Source of the DNA: Paenibacillus sp. PL2-23 | Lineage (GTDB): Bacteria; Bacillota; Bacilli; Paenibacillales; Paenibacillaceae | Direction of reading: 5' to 3' | Assembly: GCF_040834005.1 (NCBI RefSeq) | Contig: NZ_CP162129.1 | Span: 3,868,001 to 3,932,000 of the forward strand | Length of the DNA stretch: 64,000 nt | In this document: in pieces, positions 42,935 to 52,225 of the stretch | How the letters are laid out: every line of letters starts with the position of its first letter | Position numbering within the stretch: the first letter of the stretch is position 1 | Notes under the pieces: model-generated | What the model was told of the DNA's origin: nothing | The model's database searches: none | What the model saw: only the letters and a program-made list of their open reading frames with translations | Position numbers and translations under genes: made by a program

Positions 42935-43264
42935 ATGATCGGACAACGTATACAGATGCTTCGCAAGAGTAAAGGCTTATCCTTAACCGAGTTGTCCCAG
43001 CGTGCTGGAGTCGCCAAATCGTATCTAAGCTCGATTGAACGCGGACTCCAGCAAAATCCTTCTATTCAGTTTCTTGAGAAAATAGGTGAGGTGCTTCATG
43101 TACCTGTCGAGGAATTTGTGAATAGCGACCAATCCGAGCGAGTCACAGCAGGCCTTGATCGGGATTGGGAGGAGTTAGTACGCGAAGCGATGGCTTCTGG
43201 CGTAAGTAAGGAACAATTCAAGGAGTTCCTGGAATTTAATAAGTGGAAATTTAACCGCGAGTAG
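42935..43264 (+). CDS. SinR-like transcriptional repressor
   Basis: 109 residues from ATG 42935 (GGAGGAG 8 nt upstream). The HTH at about 5-60 (IQMLRKSKGLSLTELSQRAGVAKSYLSSIERGLQQNPSIQFLEKIGEVLHV) is nearly identical in pattern to SinR. The C-terminal LDRDWEELVREAMASGVSKEQFKEFLEF is a Sin dimerisation domain, the part that binds SinI. SinR in Bacillus represses matrix polysaccharide and amyloid genes. Here it is divergent from the lasso operon, whose promoter has matching heptamers. Its stop lies in a hairpin shared with the convergent SinI-like gene. Confidence 0.88.
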   Translation: MIGQRIQMLRKSKGLSLTELSQRAGVAKSYLSSIERGLQQNPSIQFLEKIGEVLHVPVEEFVNSDQSERVTAGLDRDWEELVREAMASGVSKEQFKEFLEFNKWKFNRE

Positions 43265-43287
43265 CGCTGTATGATTTATACAGCGCT
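43263..43287. terminator. Hairpin shared by the convergent SinR-like and SinI-like genes
   Basis: AGCGCTGTAT (43263-43272) pairs with ATACAGCGCT (43278-43287). The two stop codons lie within the arms, only 11 bp apart, so both transcripts would end here and their 3' ends are complementary. Confidence 0.7.
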
Positions 43288-43515
43288 CTCCTGTATAATG
43301 GCTTGCCCTTCCTCTTGAAGGATACGCAGTACCTTGCTCACTTCCGTTGTCGTGAGTCCTTTCGCGCGTGCGCACAACATAAGCTCCACCCACTCCGCGT
43401 CCAATTCCTGCAGGTTGTCCGATTCCACTCGATTCATCCCGTATATCCCCCATTTCGTCGGGGCCGGTTGCACCACTGACTCCATGCGTTTAAGGTGCCC
43501 AGATATAAAACGCAT
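43276..43515 (-). CDS. SinI-like anti-repressor
   Basis: The C-terminal domain LQELDAEWVELMLCARAKGLTTTEVSKVLRIL matches SinI (ELDQEWVELMVEAKEANI-type), which disrupts SinR dimers by taking their dimerisation domain. Two starts are possible: ATG 43515 (MRFISGHLKRM, SD AAGGGAG 9 nt upstream; 79 residues) or ATG 43437 (MNRVESDNLQEL, SD GGGGGA 8 nt upstream; 53 residues, close to SinI's 57). Unlike Bacillus, where sinI precedes sinR in one operon, here the genes converge. The antisense overlap of their terminal regions may make the switch mutually inhibitory. Confidence 0.8.
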   Translation of the reverse strand: MRFISGHLKRMESVVQPAPTKWGIYGMNRVESDNLQELDAEWVELMLCARAKGLTTTEVSKVLRILQEEGQAIIQESAV

Positions 43516-43635
43516 TTCAACGTCTCCCTTATCCATTTTTGTCCCACAACATGTATAGTATCCTATCTCCTTTGCATATGCTGTCGATTTATGCACCCAA
43601 ATTTTGAGATATTCATTCTCAATTTGTCGAATCTA

Positions 43636-44694
43636 CTAAATTTGAAGTAATTTAAGCATTTTCAATATCATTCTTCTTGTAAACAGCTTTGTGTAGTTCC
43701 ATTTCCCTAACTCATATAACGCCGAGCTGTCCGATTGTCTAATAAAACGAACAACGTCTTGGTCGATGAATGCAGCGACGGCCTCGTCATTCACACATTC
43801 ACAAACCTCTGGTTGAACGCAATATTGCTGTATGGCCACCAGCTTCTCTTCTCTAGATAGCTTACTCAAGAAAAGATAATGAATACAGGTCATTAACGTG
43901 TTGAGAAGCATCACCCGAGCACCAGTCTGATGCTTAGCTTGCTCTTGTTCGTAATAGGTGGCGATTACTTCCTTCTGGATCTGATATCCCCGAACCGCAT
44001 CCTGGAACAAACAAGGCATGTACCGGCTGGTCATTCCTCCAATCCGGTAATAATAGAGACAGTCTGGGATCAGATAAACCGATTTTGCATGAAGGAACAA
44101 CTCCAGATTATAGTAGAGATCATCACCAAAAAAACAGATACGTGAGGAATAAGTGCCATTATGCTGGAGCAACTCTCGCCGATACAGCTTGCCATGGAAC
44201 TGGACTGGGAACGGATGGCCGTGCAGGAAGGCGGGCACGAGCTCGCTGCGAATCTGCTCAGCACTGAATAACTTCTCTTCTTGGCAATATGGACTTGGGT
44301 TACTCTTGCGAATAAGACCGCCGCCCCCCGTCACCCTCGTCATATCACCTACGACGATATCCGCTCCAGATCTGACAGCCCTGTCATAAAGCCGCCCTAG
44401 AGCATGTCGTGCCATCCAATCATCCGCATCGACCCATGCCACAAAAGGGGAACAAGAATGCTCAATCCCCCTCTTGCGAGCTACCGTACTTCCCGCTTGT
44501 TGCTGGCTAATCACCTGTATTCGCTCGTCCTGCGCAGCATACGACTTGCACAGCTCAAGACTACCGTCAGATGAACCGTCATCGATCAGCAGCAGGCTCC
44601 AATCCGAGAACGACTGATCAAGTATAGACCTAATGCATCGGCGGAGCTTGCGGCCGGGATTATGGACTGGTACTATAACGCTTATCTGGCTCAT
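43636..44694 (-). CDS. Glycosyltransferase family 2
   Basis: 352 residues from ATG 44694 (GGAG 8 nt upstream). The GT-A fold N-terminus is clear: ISVIVPVHNPGRKLRRCIRSIL, LLLIDDGSSDGSLE, and the metal-binding VDADDW (about 90). It transfers a sugar from a nucleotide donor to a growing extracellular glycan at the cytosolic face. The C-terminal half (FGDDLYYNLELFLHAKSVYLIPD) is typical of EpsJ/wall teichoic-like enzymes. It is transcribed with galE, 24 bp apart, so it probably uses UDP-galactose or UDP-glucose. Confidence 0.9.
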   Translation of the reverse strand: MSQISVIVPVHNPGRKLRRCIRSILDQSFSDWSLLLIDDGSSDGSLELCKSYAAQDERIQVISQQQAGSTVARKRGIEHSCSPFVAWVDADDWMARHALGRLYDRAVRSGADIVVGDMTRVTGGGGLIRKSNPSPYCQEEKLFSAEQIRSELVPAFLHGHPFPVQFHGKLYRRELLQHNGTYSSRICFFGDDLYYNLELFLHAKSVYLIPDCLYYYRIGGMTSRYMPCLFQDAVRGYQIQKEVIATYYEQEQAKHQTGARVMLLNTLMTCIHYLFLSKLSREEKLVAIQQYCVQPEVCECVNDEAVAAFIDQDVVRFIRQSDSSALYELGKWNYTKLFTRRMILKMLKLLQI

Positions 44695-44718
44695 GGCAGC
44701 AACTCCATTCAAAGTCTC

Positions 44719-45756
44719 TTACGAATGTTGAGCCACAGGCACAGGTACCTTGTAGCCTCTCGGATTCATCGACTGCCAGCGCCAGGTATCACGGCACATC
44801 TCATCAATCCCTCTCTCTGCTCGCCAATTGAGCTCCACAGCCGCCTTGGACGTATCGGCATAACAGATTGCAATATCACCCGGCCTCCGTGCTGTCATTC
44901 GGTAAGGCACCTGTCTGCCTGAAGCCACCTGGAATGCTGAGATCATCTCGAGCACGCTATAACCGCGACCGGTTCCGAGATTATACGTATGAACCCCTCT
45001 GACGTCTGTGAGCTTCACAAGCGCCTTCAGATGGCCTAAGGCGAGATCGACGACATGAATATAGTCCCTCACTCCCGTGCCATCTATCGTATCATAATCA
45101 TGACCGAATACAGACACCTCAGCAAGTCTGCCTACAGCTACTTGCGAAATATAGGGAACAAGGTTGTTCGGAATGCCGTTCGGATCTTCTCCGATTCGGC
45201 CGCTCTCATGAGCGCCAACCGGATTGAAGTAGCGCAAAATGCCTAAGCTCCACTCCGGATTCGCGGCAGCCAGATCGCTGAGCATTTGCTCAATCATTTG
45301 CTTGGTACGTCCATATGGATTAACGGCACCTATTGGAGCGTTCTCATCGATGGGAACTTGCTCCGGCAAGCCGTACACCGTCGCAGAAGAGCTGAACAGC
45401 AAACGGCGTACGCCGTTCTGCTCCATGACCTCGCACAGCGTTGTCGTGCTCATCAGGTTCGTATGGTAATATTTCAGCGGATTCTGCACTGATTCCCCAA
45501 CGGCCTTCAGCCCTGCAAAATGAATAACTGCCTGGATCTGATGCTCCTTGAATACATGATCAAGCGAATCACGATCTGCCACGTCAATGAAGTACGATGG
45601 AAAGCTCTTGTTCGTTATTTCGGACACACGCTTCAACGCCTCCGGATGACTGTTCGATAAATTGTCCACCACGACAATGTCGAAGCCCGCATTCAGCAAT
45701 TCCACACATGTGTGACTGCCTATGTACCCAGCACCGCCCGTAACGAGAATAGCCAT
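44719..45756 (-). CDS. galE: UDP-glucose 4-epimerase
   Basis: 345 residues. Interconverts UDP-glucose and UDP-galactose via a tightly bound NAD+. The Rossmann motif is GGAGYIG (7-13), the catalytic Ser lies in SSSATVYG (Ser124) and Tyr148-x-x-x-Lys152 completes the triad. [19 protein letters not shown] and [11 protein letters not shown] are family motifs. It supplies UDP-Gal to the polysaccharide region that follows. Its promoter overlaps a SinR-type operator, so it would be repressed by the adjacent regulator. It is divergent from the collagen-like surface protein. Confidence 0.95.
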   Translation of the reverse strand: MAILVTGGAGYIGSHTCVELLNAGFDIVVVDNLSNSHPEALKRVSEITNKSFPSYFIDVADRDSLDHVFKEHQIQAVIHFAGLKAVGESVQNPLKYYHTNLMSTTTLCEVMEQNGVRRLLFSSSATVYGLPEQVPIDENAPIGAVNPYGRTKQMIEQMLSDLAAANPEWSLGILRYFNPVGAHESGRIGEDPNGIPNNLVPYISQVAVGRLAEVSVFGHDYDTIDGTGVRDYIHVVDLALGHLKALVKLTDVRGVHTYNLGTGRGYSVLEMISAFQVASGRQVPYRMTARRPGDIAICYADTSKAAVELNWRAERGIDEMCRDTWRWQSMNPRGYKVPVPVAQHS

Positions 45757-45799
45757 TACAATCCCTCCACTACCTTTAATAAGAACAATAAAGATTAAT

Positions 45800-45847
45800 A
45801 ATGTTCTTTTTAAAGAACATTATAGCAGAGGATTGGTTTTTTGTCTC
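45800..45847 (-). promoter_or_regulatory. galE promoter with SinR-type operator
   Basis: On the minus strand GAGACA (45847-45842) and TATAAT (45824-45819) are spaced 17 bp. Directly downstream lies AATGTTCTTT-TT-AAAGAACATT (45800-45821), a perfect inverted pair of GTTCTTT heptamers with the same 2-nt spacing as at the lasso promoter. Confidence 0.75.
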
Positions 45848-45943
45848 TAATAACGAACAATAAATGGGCAGTCGTTTATTCTTGACTATTTATGTTGACA
45901 TACACATCGCAATTGAAGCAGTAGGGACTAGGTTACTGCACTT

Positions 45944-45971
45944 ACATATATATTTGAAATGTCATACCTTA
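45944..45971 (+). promoter_or_regulatory. Sigma-K-like promoter before the collagen-like gene
   Basis: AC (45944-45945), a 17-nt spacer and CATACCTTA (45963-45971) fit the late mother-cell pattern AC-16/17-CATANNNTA. It lies 40 nt upstream of the start codon. The pattern is short and could be chance. Confidence 0.35.
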
Positions 45972-46010
45972 TAGAAGGTTGATATTAATAGAATAAGAGG
46001 TGAACAGAGA

Positions 46011-48848
46011 ATGGCGACCAATCCAAATGGGTATATCACCTTGAACGGCCAGCAGATTCAGATATTCGATGATAGTCAGTTACGTTCAGCTATTGAACAA
46101 ATCTATGATCCGGCAACAAACAAAATTAAAGTCGATGCGTTGCCAGAAGCGTTGAGCACAACTCCCGGACCAGCAGGACCTGCGGGTCCAGCGGGGCAGC
46201 CAGGTCCACAAGGACCGGCAGGAGCACAGGGTCCTTCAGGACCGGCTGGACCGGCCGGGCCTCAAGGTCCAGCCGGACCGCAAGGCCCCAAAGGCGAGAC
46301 TGGTCCACAAGGACCTGCTGGACCAATAGGACCACAAGGGCCAGCTGGTTCAGGCAGCGTTACATCTAGCCAAATATATACAATCGAATTGTCCCGTTGG
46401 GGAATCCGAGCAGGCTTGCCGAACAAGCCTTACTCCGATGCTGACTTTCAAATGGCCAATTCCAATGTGCTCGGAATAAACAACGCGATGAACTGGGCTG
46501 TGGAGAACGGATATTCCTATATCATTCTGCCCAAAGGGCAATATGCTGTGTGTTATCCAAATTCTATCCTTATTAAGTACGATTATCTTACTTTTGATTT
46601 TAAAGGCTCAACATTAAAAGTTATTTACGATTCAAATAGGAAATCTCCGTTTGATCCACGTTCAAATGTAACGGACTATTATAACTTTCCCGCCTCTTCC
46701 TCCAATCAAGGGATATGCATTTCCCTTCAAGCAACTAAGAACTCTCATGTAAAAAATTTGATCTTGATTGGTGATAAGGCAGATAGATCCTTCATAAACC
46801 CTGAAGAAGCAAGAGTCGAATGGACGTATGGCATTCAAATAACGAACGGGTCCCAATATTGTTCTGTATCACATTGCAGTATTAGCAGCTTTATGGGAGA
46901 TGCTATAACAGTAAGTAATTTTGGGTATTTCGATTTTGCTGAGTTCGCATTAGGACTCTCCCCCAATGATGTTGATTCCACTACAGGCGCACTTACTTCT
47001 TCTACAGGAAAAACTCTAGTTTCTCAACTTATAAATTTACCTACTACGCGTTACGATCATTTTCTCGTAGCGGGCGCTGGCTATAACCGCCTTACTGCCC
47101 TAGTTCAAACGGAAATAGATGTCATCTTCTATAGCAAAGACAATACCTTATTAACTCGTTATTCTAATAAGAAGATTTATACGCCAATATCGATTCCAGA
47201 GAATGCAGCCAAATTTCGGTTACTATTTCGCAGCGAAACAAATACGAGCAAAAATATGCAGATTACGTTGAAATACGGTCTTACTCCACATCACAATACA
47301 ATAGAATACAATGAATTATTTAACATGCACCGCGGCGGGATTTCCCTTGGAGGCAACTATAACGTCGTCCATAATAATGTAATTCATAATGGAACCGGCT
47401 TACTTGATCTCAAACCTTTATTTCCCGACTCTACTCGATATGGAATTAACCAGGAAGATTCTTATGGAGACCGGACAATTATACGAGATAACCTCCTTTA
47501 TAACGTTCATCATGGTATACTATTGGGCTGCTGGTCAGCTGAAATTGCGAATAATTTGTTTTACAATTTAACAGGCATTTCAATTAATTTATATGTTGTT
47601 CATTCCGTTCATGTTCGGCAAAATTATATATTTCGCTGCCCAACAGGTATTGGTTTTATGACAAATAACCTGCTCGGTGCACATGTATATATTGATAGCA
47701 ATACTTTCGTGAATGTCTCTAGCCAGTCCATGAATGGAGTGGGGTATGAGACTTCTTTCGAAAACAATACCATAATCGATATCACCTCCTTTTACATGCA
47801 GGATGACGTGAAGCAGGCATGTCGCGACAATTACTTTTATTGGACAGATCTTTATAACGGAATTCCGGTTATAACGGCAAATCGTTTGGACTTCTGCCAA
47901 TTCATTAGTTTTAAAGCACAACGAGATGTTATTCTAAGAGTTTATGAGCATAAAGACTGCATATATCAGAGTATAAACTTAAGGTTAGAAACAAGAAATC
48001 AACAAACAAAAATGGAAACCGTCTCTCTAAAGGATTGTACTTTTAAACAATGTGTTTTTATGAACAATTTGTATTTAATGAAGCAGCGTACCGTAATGGC
48101 GGAATCATGTTTATTTGATGATACGATTATTAGACTTGTTAATATCAATACACTGGATCAGTCAGCAATTATTCGTATTTTAAATAGCACACTTTTATCA
48201 ACTAGTCTTCAATATCTTATTCAGAATGAATCGAATACAGGGTATGGCTGGGTAGAAGTCGCCAATAGCAGAATTGAGCTTAATAATAGCTCATTTAGTT
48301 ATTTCCTTCATAACATTCACTTAGTTGCAAACACAGTCAGCCTGTTCTTAAAAAATAATCAGATAGTGTTTACAGGCACCAAACCGCTGAACCTCCTTAA
48401 CTTCTACGAGCAAAGTCGAAAATTAGCAATTAAAAATTTCGTAAACGCTCGCAATCGTTATATCAACATCCAATTGCCAGCAGGTGAGGCTGGACGATAT
48501 CTAGATTACGATCCTGCTAAAGAAGGACTTGCTCCGCCCGATAGTGGCTACTGGTTTAGAGGCGATACCTACGGCAACGCTGCACCTGTCGCTGGCAGCT
48601 TTGCAGGCTGGATATGTACCTCAACAGGATTCGCCAATGCAACGCCATGGAAAGCGTCTACAGCCATACGATTTGGAGATCAGATAAATGTTGGCGGAAG
48701 AGTGTTCGAGGCCAGAACTTCCGGAACAACCGGAACTACCCAGCCGCCGTGGCCAACAACATCTGCAGCAACTATTGTTGATAATGGGGTCACTTGGCAG
48801 GAATCTGGCAATGCAGCACAGTTTAGGCCGTATGGTCCCATTAGCTAG
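46011..48848 (+). CDS. Large surface protein: collagen-like repeats plus beta-helix
   Basis: 945 residues without a signal peptide. Residues 1-50 form a short N-terminal domain; 53-112 are 20 Gly-X-Y triplets (mainly GPA, GPQ, GPK), which make a collagen-like stalk. About 120-800 is a right-handed beta-helix of the pectate lyase/tail-spike type, with NITN-like ladders ([46 protein letters not shown]). The last about 110 residues ([33 protein letters not shown]) resemble a small phage-tail carbohydrate-binding module. GAGGTG lies 6 nt before the ATG. It resembles exosporium or phage tail-fibre proteins. Later codons are AT-rich, suggesting transfer. Confidence 0.85.
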   Translation: MATNPNGYITLNGQQIQIFDDSQLRSAIEQIYDPATNKIKVDALPEALSTTPGPAGPAGPAGQPGPQGPAGAQGPSGPAGPAGPQGPAGPQGPKGETGPQGPAGPIGPQGPAGSGSVTSSQIYTIELSRWGIRAGLPNKPYSDADFQMANSNVLGINNAMNWAVENGYSYIILPKGQYAVCYPNSILIKYDYLTFDFKGSTLKVIYDSNRKSPFDPRSNVTDYYNFPASSSNQGICISLQATKNSHVKNLILIGDKADRSFINPEEARVEWTYGIQITNGSQYCSVSHCSISSFMGDAITVSNFGYFDFAEFALGLSPNDVDSTTGALTSSTGKTLVSQLINLPTTRYDHFLVAGAGYNRLTALVQTEIDVIFYSKDNTLLTRYSNKKIYTPISIPENAAKFRLLFRSETNTSKNMQITLKYGLTPHHNTIEYNELFNMHRGGISLGGNYNVVHNNVIHNGTGLLDLKPLFPDSTRYGINQEDSYGDRTIIRDNLLYNVHHGILLGCWSAEIANNLFYNLTGISINLYVVHSVHVRQNYIFRCPTGIGFMTNNLLGAHVYIDSNTFVNVSSQSMNGVGYETSFENNTIIDITSFYMQDDVKQACRDNYFYWTDLYNGIPVITANRLDFCQFISFKAQRDVILRVYEHKDCIYQSINLRLETRNQQTKMETVSLKDCTFKQCVFMNNLYLMKQRTVMAESCLFDDTIIRLVNINTLDQSAIIRILNSTLLSTSLQYLIQNESNTGYGWVEVANSRIELNNSSFSYFLHNIHLVANTVSLFLKNNQIVFTGTKPLNLLNFYEQSRKLAIKNFVNARNRYINIQLPAGEAGRYLDYDPAKEGLAPPDSGYWFRGDTYGNAAPVAGSFAGWICTSTGFANATPWKASTAIRFGDQINVGGRVFEARTSGTTGTTQPPWPTTSAATIVDNGVTWQESGNAAQFRPYGPIS

Positions 48849-48856
48849 CGATAATG

Positions 48857-48898
48857 GAAAAGGCTGCCACTCATCATGTTTCGAGTGCAGCCTTTTTT
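48857..48898. terminator. Bidirectional terminator between the surface protein and flippase genes
   Basis: AAAAGGCTGCCACTC pairs with GAGTGCAGCCTTTTTT (one bulge). The stop of the leftward flippase gene is inside it. T-runs lie on both sides. Confidence 0.8.
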
Positions 48899-50430
48899 CC
48901 CCTTTTGTTAACTTTCATCCATAGCTTATGAATAAGCCCTAAAGCAATTCGGAATAGGTATTGGAACTCCGCAGTCCGATGGAATATGACAGCAATTATG
49001 ATATTAGGCAGCAGAATACCGATCAATAACTTGCCTAACAGAGGTAGAATTCCAGAACCAGGAAGCCAAATACATATCACATGAATAATGACTAATACTC
49101 CAAGACCGACTGCTCCATAAAGCAAGTATTGTTGAAAATACCGATAAAGAGGCAGCTTGAAAACTTTCCTAAAAACAAGATACGGCGAGACCCAGAAAGG
49201 TACGGCAAGAGTGCTAAACAAAGTGCCCAGAAAGACGCCTCCTATCCCGTACTGCTTAACCAATAAAATGGATAGCACTAGGTTGATGGCTGCTTCCACT
49301 AGTGGGGCAAATCGATCCTCATGGAAAATACCGGCTGTGGACTTTACCATGTTAACCGACCGTCGCATTCCCGTTACATAAAAGTTAACTAATAAGATCA
49401 TCAGAACCACATTGCTGAGCAGAAAGGTAGAGCCTAGCCATACTAAAATAAGATGATCCAACACCGCATATAGAATCGAAACGAAGAGAATATAAACCCA
49501 AAAATTAAAAAACATCGTAGTGCGAAACACCTCATACACACGATCTTTACTTTCTTTAGCAATTAAATTACCAAGGCTGTGCAATACATTATCAAATATT
49601 TGATTAATGAAAGTTCGACATATATTTATAAACATGTAGTAGTTAGAATATATACCTACTGCTACAACGCTGACAAAACTGGCAATAATCAAATTATCCG
49701 AGCCGAATACAATATAACTTGCTACATGATGCATAATGGCCGCTTTTATGTTCCGAACGATCGTTGCTTTGGTCTCCGTATCCAGCTTCTGAATATTGTT
49801 CTCTCGCAGGAAAGGATACATTCGATCAACTTTATAGGCCAGATACATGGAAGTAGCTATTGTTGTAAGCACTTCGATCAGTAAATATAATATGAAGTTC
49901 TCGGTAAGATAAAGAATGCCGACCTTAATACAGGTGCTGATTATTGTTGATATGGAGTAGGTGATGGTATGAATATACGATTTTTGATGAACATTTAACA
50001 TCGATATTTTGTACGTGAACAAATAGGATACAGCAGCATTCAACACAAATATAAGATAGATTGTCGTAACATGTTCAACGTTCGTCTCTCCTGTAATGGA
50101 AGGTAGAAAGGGCAGCAAGGTCAAGCCTAACAGCAGAACAACAACGGCAATAATCCGAAATGAATTCCGATATAACCGCATGAGGGATTTAACCTTCTCC
50201 TGATCACCGTCAGCAACAGGCTTGTACAAGGCATATATAATACTTGTTCCAATACCTGCTTCGGCTAAAGCAAGCATGCCCAGAATATTCGTGAATAGGC
50301 CATTTATGCCGAGATACTCTACTCCAAGAATAGCAATAAAAACAGTCCTCGACACAAAGCTAAGCAGCGTAATAAGCATTTGGCTGCCTATACCTGTAGT
50401 AACGTTAATAATGGAATGTTTAACTCTCAT
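48874..50430 (-). CDS. Polysaccharide flippase (Wzx/MATE-like)
   Basis: 518 residues with about 12-14 hydrophobic segments, e.g. MLITLLSFVSRTVFIAILGV, IIAVVVLLLGLTLLPFL, TIYLIFVLNAAVSYLFTY, FILYLLIEVLTTIATSMY, VSVVAVGIYSNYYMFINI, FNFWVYILFVSILYAVLD, NVVLMILLVNFYV, LLYGAVGLGVLVIIHVICIW and LLGKLLIGILLPNIIIAVIF. This is the Wzx/oligosaccharide flippase type that moves lipid-linked repeat units across the membrane. GAGAGAGC lies upstream of the ATG. It is the last gene of the leftward operon that begins near 59.3 kb. Confidence 0.9.
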   Translation of the reverse strand: MRVKHSIINVTTGIGSQMLITLLSFVSRTVFIAILGVEYLGINGLFTNILGMLALAEAGIGTSIIYALYKPVADGDQEKVKSLMRLYRNSFRIIAVVVLLLGLTLLPFLPSITGETNVEHVTTIYLIFVLNAAVSYLFTYKISMLNVHQKSYIHTITYSISTIISTCIKVGILYLTENFILYLLIEVLTTIATSMYLAYKVDRMYPFLRENNIQKLDTETKATIVRNIKAAIMHHVASYIVFGSDNLIIASFVSVVAVGIYSNYYMFINICRTFINQIFDNVLHSLGNLIAKESKDRVYEVFRTTMFFNFWVYILFVSILYAVLDHLILVWLGSTFLLSNVVLMILLVNFYVTGMRRSVNMVKSTAGIFHEDRFAPLVEAAINLVLSILLVKQYGIGGVFLGTLFSTLAVPFWVSPYLVFRKVFKLPLYRYFQQYLLYGAVGLGVLVIIHVICIWLPGSGILPLLGKLLIGILLPNIIIAVIFHRTAEFQYLFRIALGLIHKLWMKVNKRGKKAALET

Positions 50431-50462
50431 ATCATGCTCTCTCTTTCAAAGACTAGATTGAC

Positions 50463-51023
50463 TTAGACAATAAAACCTGATTTCTCTGTGAGCTTGGTAA
50501 TCATCTCTTCCTTCTTCTCAGCAGATAAATTTTGAGTAAGTAAATATGAGTAATCGAATGTTGGAGAATCTAGCATTTGAAGCAATAGCTTTTCTGTATA
50601 GTCTTTTGTATTACTTATTTGTGTTGCAGGGTTACCTGCAACGATTGAACCAGGTGATACGGATTTTGTAACTATGCTGCCAGCTGCTACAATAGCGCCT
50701 TTTCCTACCGTAACACCAGGCATAATTATAGCTCTAGCTCCAATGAATACATCATTATCCAAGATTACCCTTCCTATCTTTGTATGGCCTACCGCAAATT
50801 TACTACTTGCATCATGAGCTAGTATATAAGCCTCAGGAGCTATAGTCACCCGATGTCCTATTTCGATTAACCAACAATGAGAATAATCAAATATGACACC
50901 AGGTTGTATAGAGCATCCTTCTCCAACTTTCATGCCCAACTTGATGTAATCATCTAGCCACTTTTCCTCTAACAGCCACTTCCTGAATCTTGCCCGAATG
51001 AAGCTCCACATCTTCCTTCCCAT
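50463..51023 (-). CDS. Hexapeptide-repeat O-acyltransferase
   Basis: 186 residues from ATG 51023 (GAGGTG 7 nt upstream). The middle is a left-handed beta-helix of hexapeptide repeats, e.g. IGRVILDNDVFIGARAIIMPGVTVGKGAIVAAGSIVTKSV, with the His-containing loop YILAHDASSK that marks NodL/LacA/maltose acetyltransferase relatives. It would acetylate or acylate a sugar in the polysaccharide repeat. An in-frame upstream extension to 51116 has a poorer site. It overlaps the upstream hydrolase gene by 74 bp, and is followed by the flippase after 32 bp. Confidence 0.85.
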   Translation of the reverse strand: MGRKMWSFIRARFRKWLLEEKWLDDYIKLGMKVGEGCSIQPGVIFDYSHCWLIEIGHRVTIAPEAYILAHDASSKFAVGHTKIGRVILDNDVFIGARAIIMPGVTVGKGAIVAAGSIVTKSVSPGSIVAGNPATQISNTKDYTEKLLLQMLDSPTFDYSYLLTQNLSAEKKEEMITKLTEKSGFIV

Positions 51024-52209
51024 TTCGCGACACCTCATGCTTTCTATTTGCGTTTGCCAGCCGAATGGCAAATCCCTGCGTGAATGGCAATATGCTGAAA
51101 TGCATAGAGTAGACACCTAAATCCTTGGTATCCCCTTGGGAGAAATCAACCGCTCCGTTGCGACGCGTCACTTTGAGCAGATAATCCTTTGCTTTTTGTA
51201 CGCCTTCCCTGCAGACTTTATGCAGTTCAGGAATATTCGATGCCTGCTCAAGAAACCAGGCAAGCGTTGCCGTTGTAGATGAATCGGCTCTGGATTCGTA
51301 ACGGCTGACTGACCAGGTCCAATAGCCAGAAGGATGCTGGTACTGTATAACCGTCTTCGAAAACTTACGCACCATAGTTTCCAAGGTGTGCTTATATTCA
51401 TGATGATCAGGCAACTCCATCCAAGAATCAATCAGCCCTATTGCATACCATCCAAGACCTCTTCCCCACCCGTACAGACCCGCTGGAGCACCTGTGTCGA
51501 TATGATACGCATGTCCTGGCAGGTAGAGCTTCTCAAGCATGCCAAACTTTTCGTATTGCTCAAGCTGTTTAACAGCCAGTGCGACACATTCCTTCTTGCC
51601 GAACCTCAGTCCATATCGAATCAGAAAAGGACAAATAAATCCGATTGTATCCACATATCGATAATGCTCCATATGCTTACGATAAGCTACCGTTCCATCC
51701 TTGCCAATATGAGATTGAATCAGGCTCCAAACCTCGTCAAGCGCTGGTTTATAACGTGATTCTTCAATGACAGGCAGCTTCATAAGGCTGAAGGCCAGAA
51801 TACCCACATCAATGAACTGCGGTTTTTGTTTCCAAGCGCCATTTGTATGAAAGTGCTTTTGCATGTACTTTTGAATTTCATTGACCATAGATGGGTTGTC
51901 ATTATATCTCAGATATTCAGACAGCCCTAACAGCAGTGCCGCTTCCTGCCAGTGCTGTATTGCGTTTCTCTTATAATTACCCCTAAGCATATCAATGACG
52001 ACCAGTCTGGATTGATCGGTTAACTTAATTGTAGGAGTATGATTCAACCATTTGATTCCCGCTACCGTAATGGCCTCGTTCCACTCCAGCGTTTGATGGA
52101 ATCTGCCGATTCGAATACGGCCGAACCACTCCCGGGAAACCAATCCTATATCAATAGCCACTACGCTAAGCATCGCAATTATTAATAAACCTGCTATCCA
52201 GATCAGCAT
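50950..52209 (-). CDS. Membrane-anchored glycoside hydrolase, GH88/105-like
   Basis: 419 residues. A single N-terminal membrane anchor (LIWIAGLLIIAMLSVVAIDIGLV) would display the catalytic part outside. The (alpha/alpha)6 barrel has the family's GWGRGLGWYAIGLIDSWMELP, IDTGAPAGLYG and SSTTATLAWFLEQ regions. GH88/105 enzymes hydrolyse unsaturated uronic acid ends left by lyases. A hydrolase in a synthesis operon may trim chains or recycle matrix. GGGGGGAACGAG precedes the ATG. The last about 50 residues are rich in charged residues and overlap the next gene. Confidence 0.82.
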   Translation of the reverse strand: MLIWIAGLLIIAMLSVVAIDIGLVSREWFGRIRIGRFHQTLEWNEAITVAGIKWLNHTPTIKLTDQSRLVVIDMLRGNYKRNAIQHWQEAALLLGLSEYLRYNDNPSMVNEIQKYMQKHFHTNGAWKQKPQFIDVGILAFSLMKLPVIEESRYKPALDEVWSLIQSHIGKDGTVAYRKHMEHYRYVDTIGFICPFLIRYGLRFGKKECVALAVKQLEQYEKFGMLEKLYLPGHAYHIDTGAPAGLYGWGRGLGWYAIGLIDSWMELPDHHEYKHTLETMVRKFSKTVIQYQHPSGYWTWSVSRYESRADSSTTATLAWFLEQASNIPELHKVCREGVQKAKDYLLKVTRRNGAVDFSQGDTKDLGVYSMHFSILPFTQGFAIRLANANRKHEVSRNGKEDVELHSGKIQEVAVRGKVAR

Positions 52210-52225
52210 CTCGTTCCCCCCGTAA

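Noticed and set aside
46160..46350. DNA tandem repeats at the start of the surface protein gene
   Set aside because: They are the codons for Gly-X-Y triplets, explained by the collagen-like domain.
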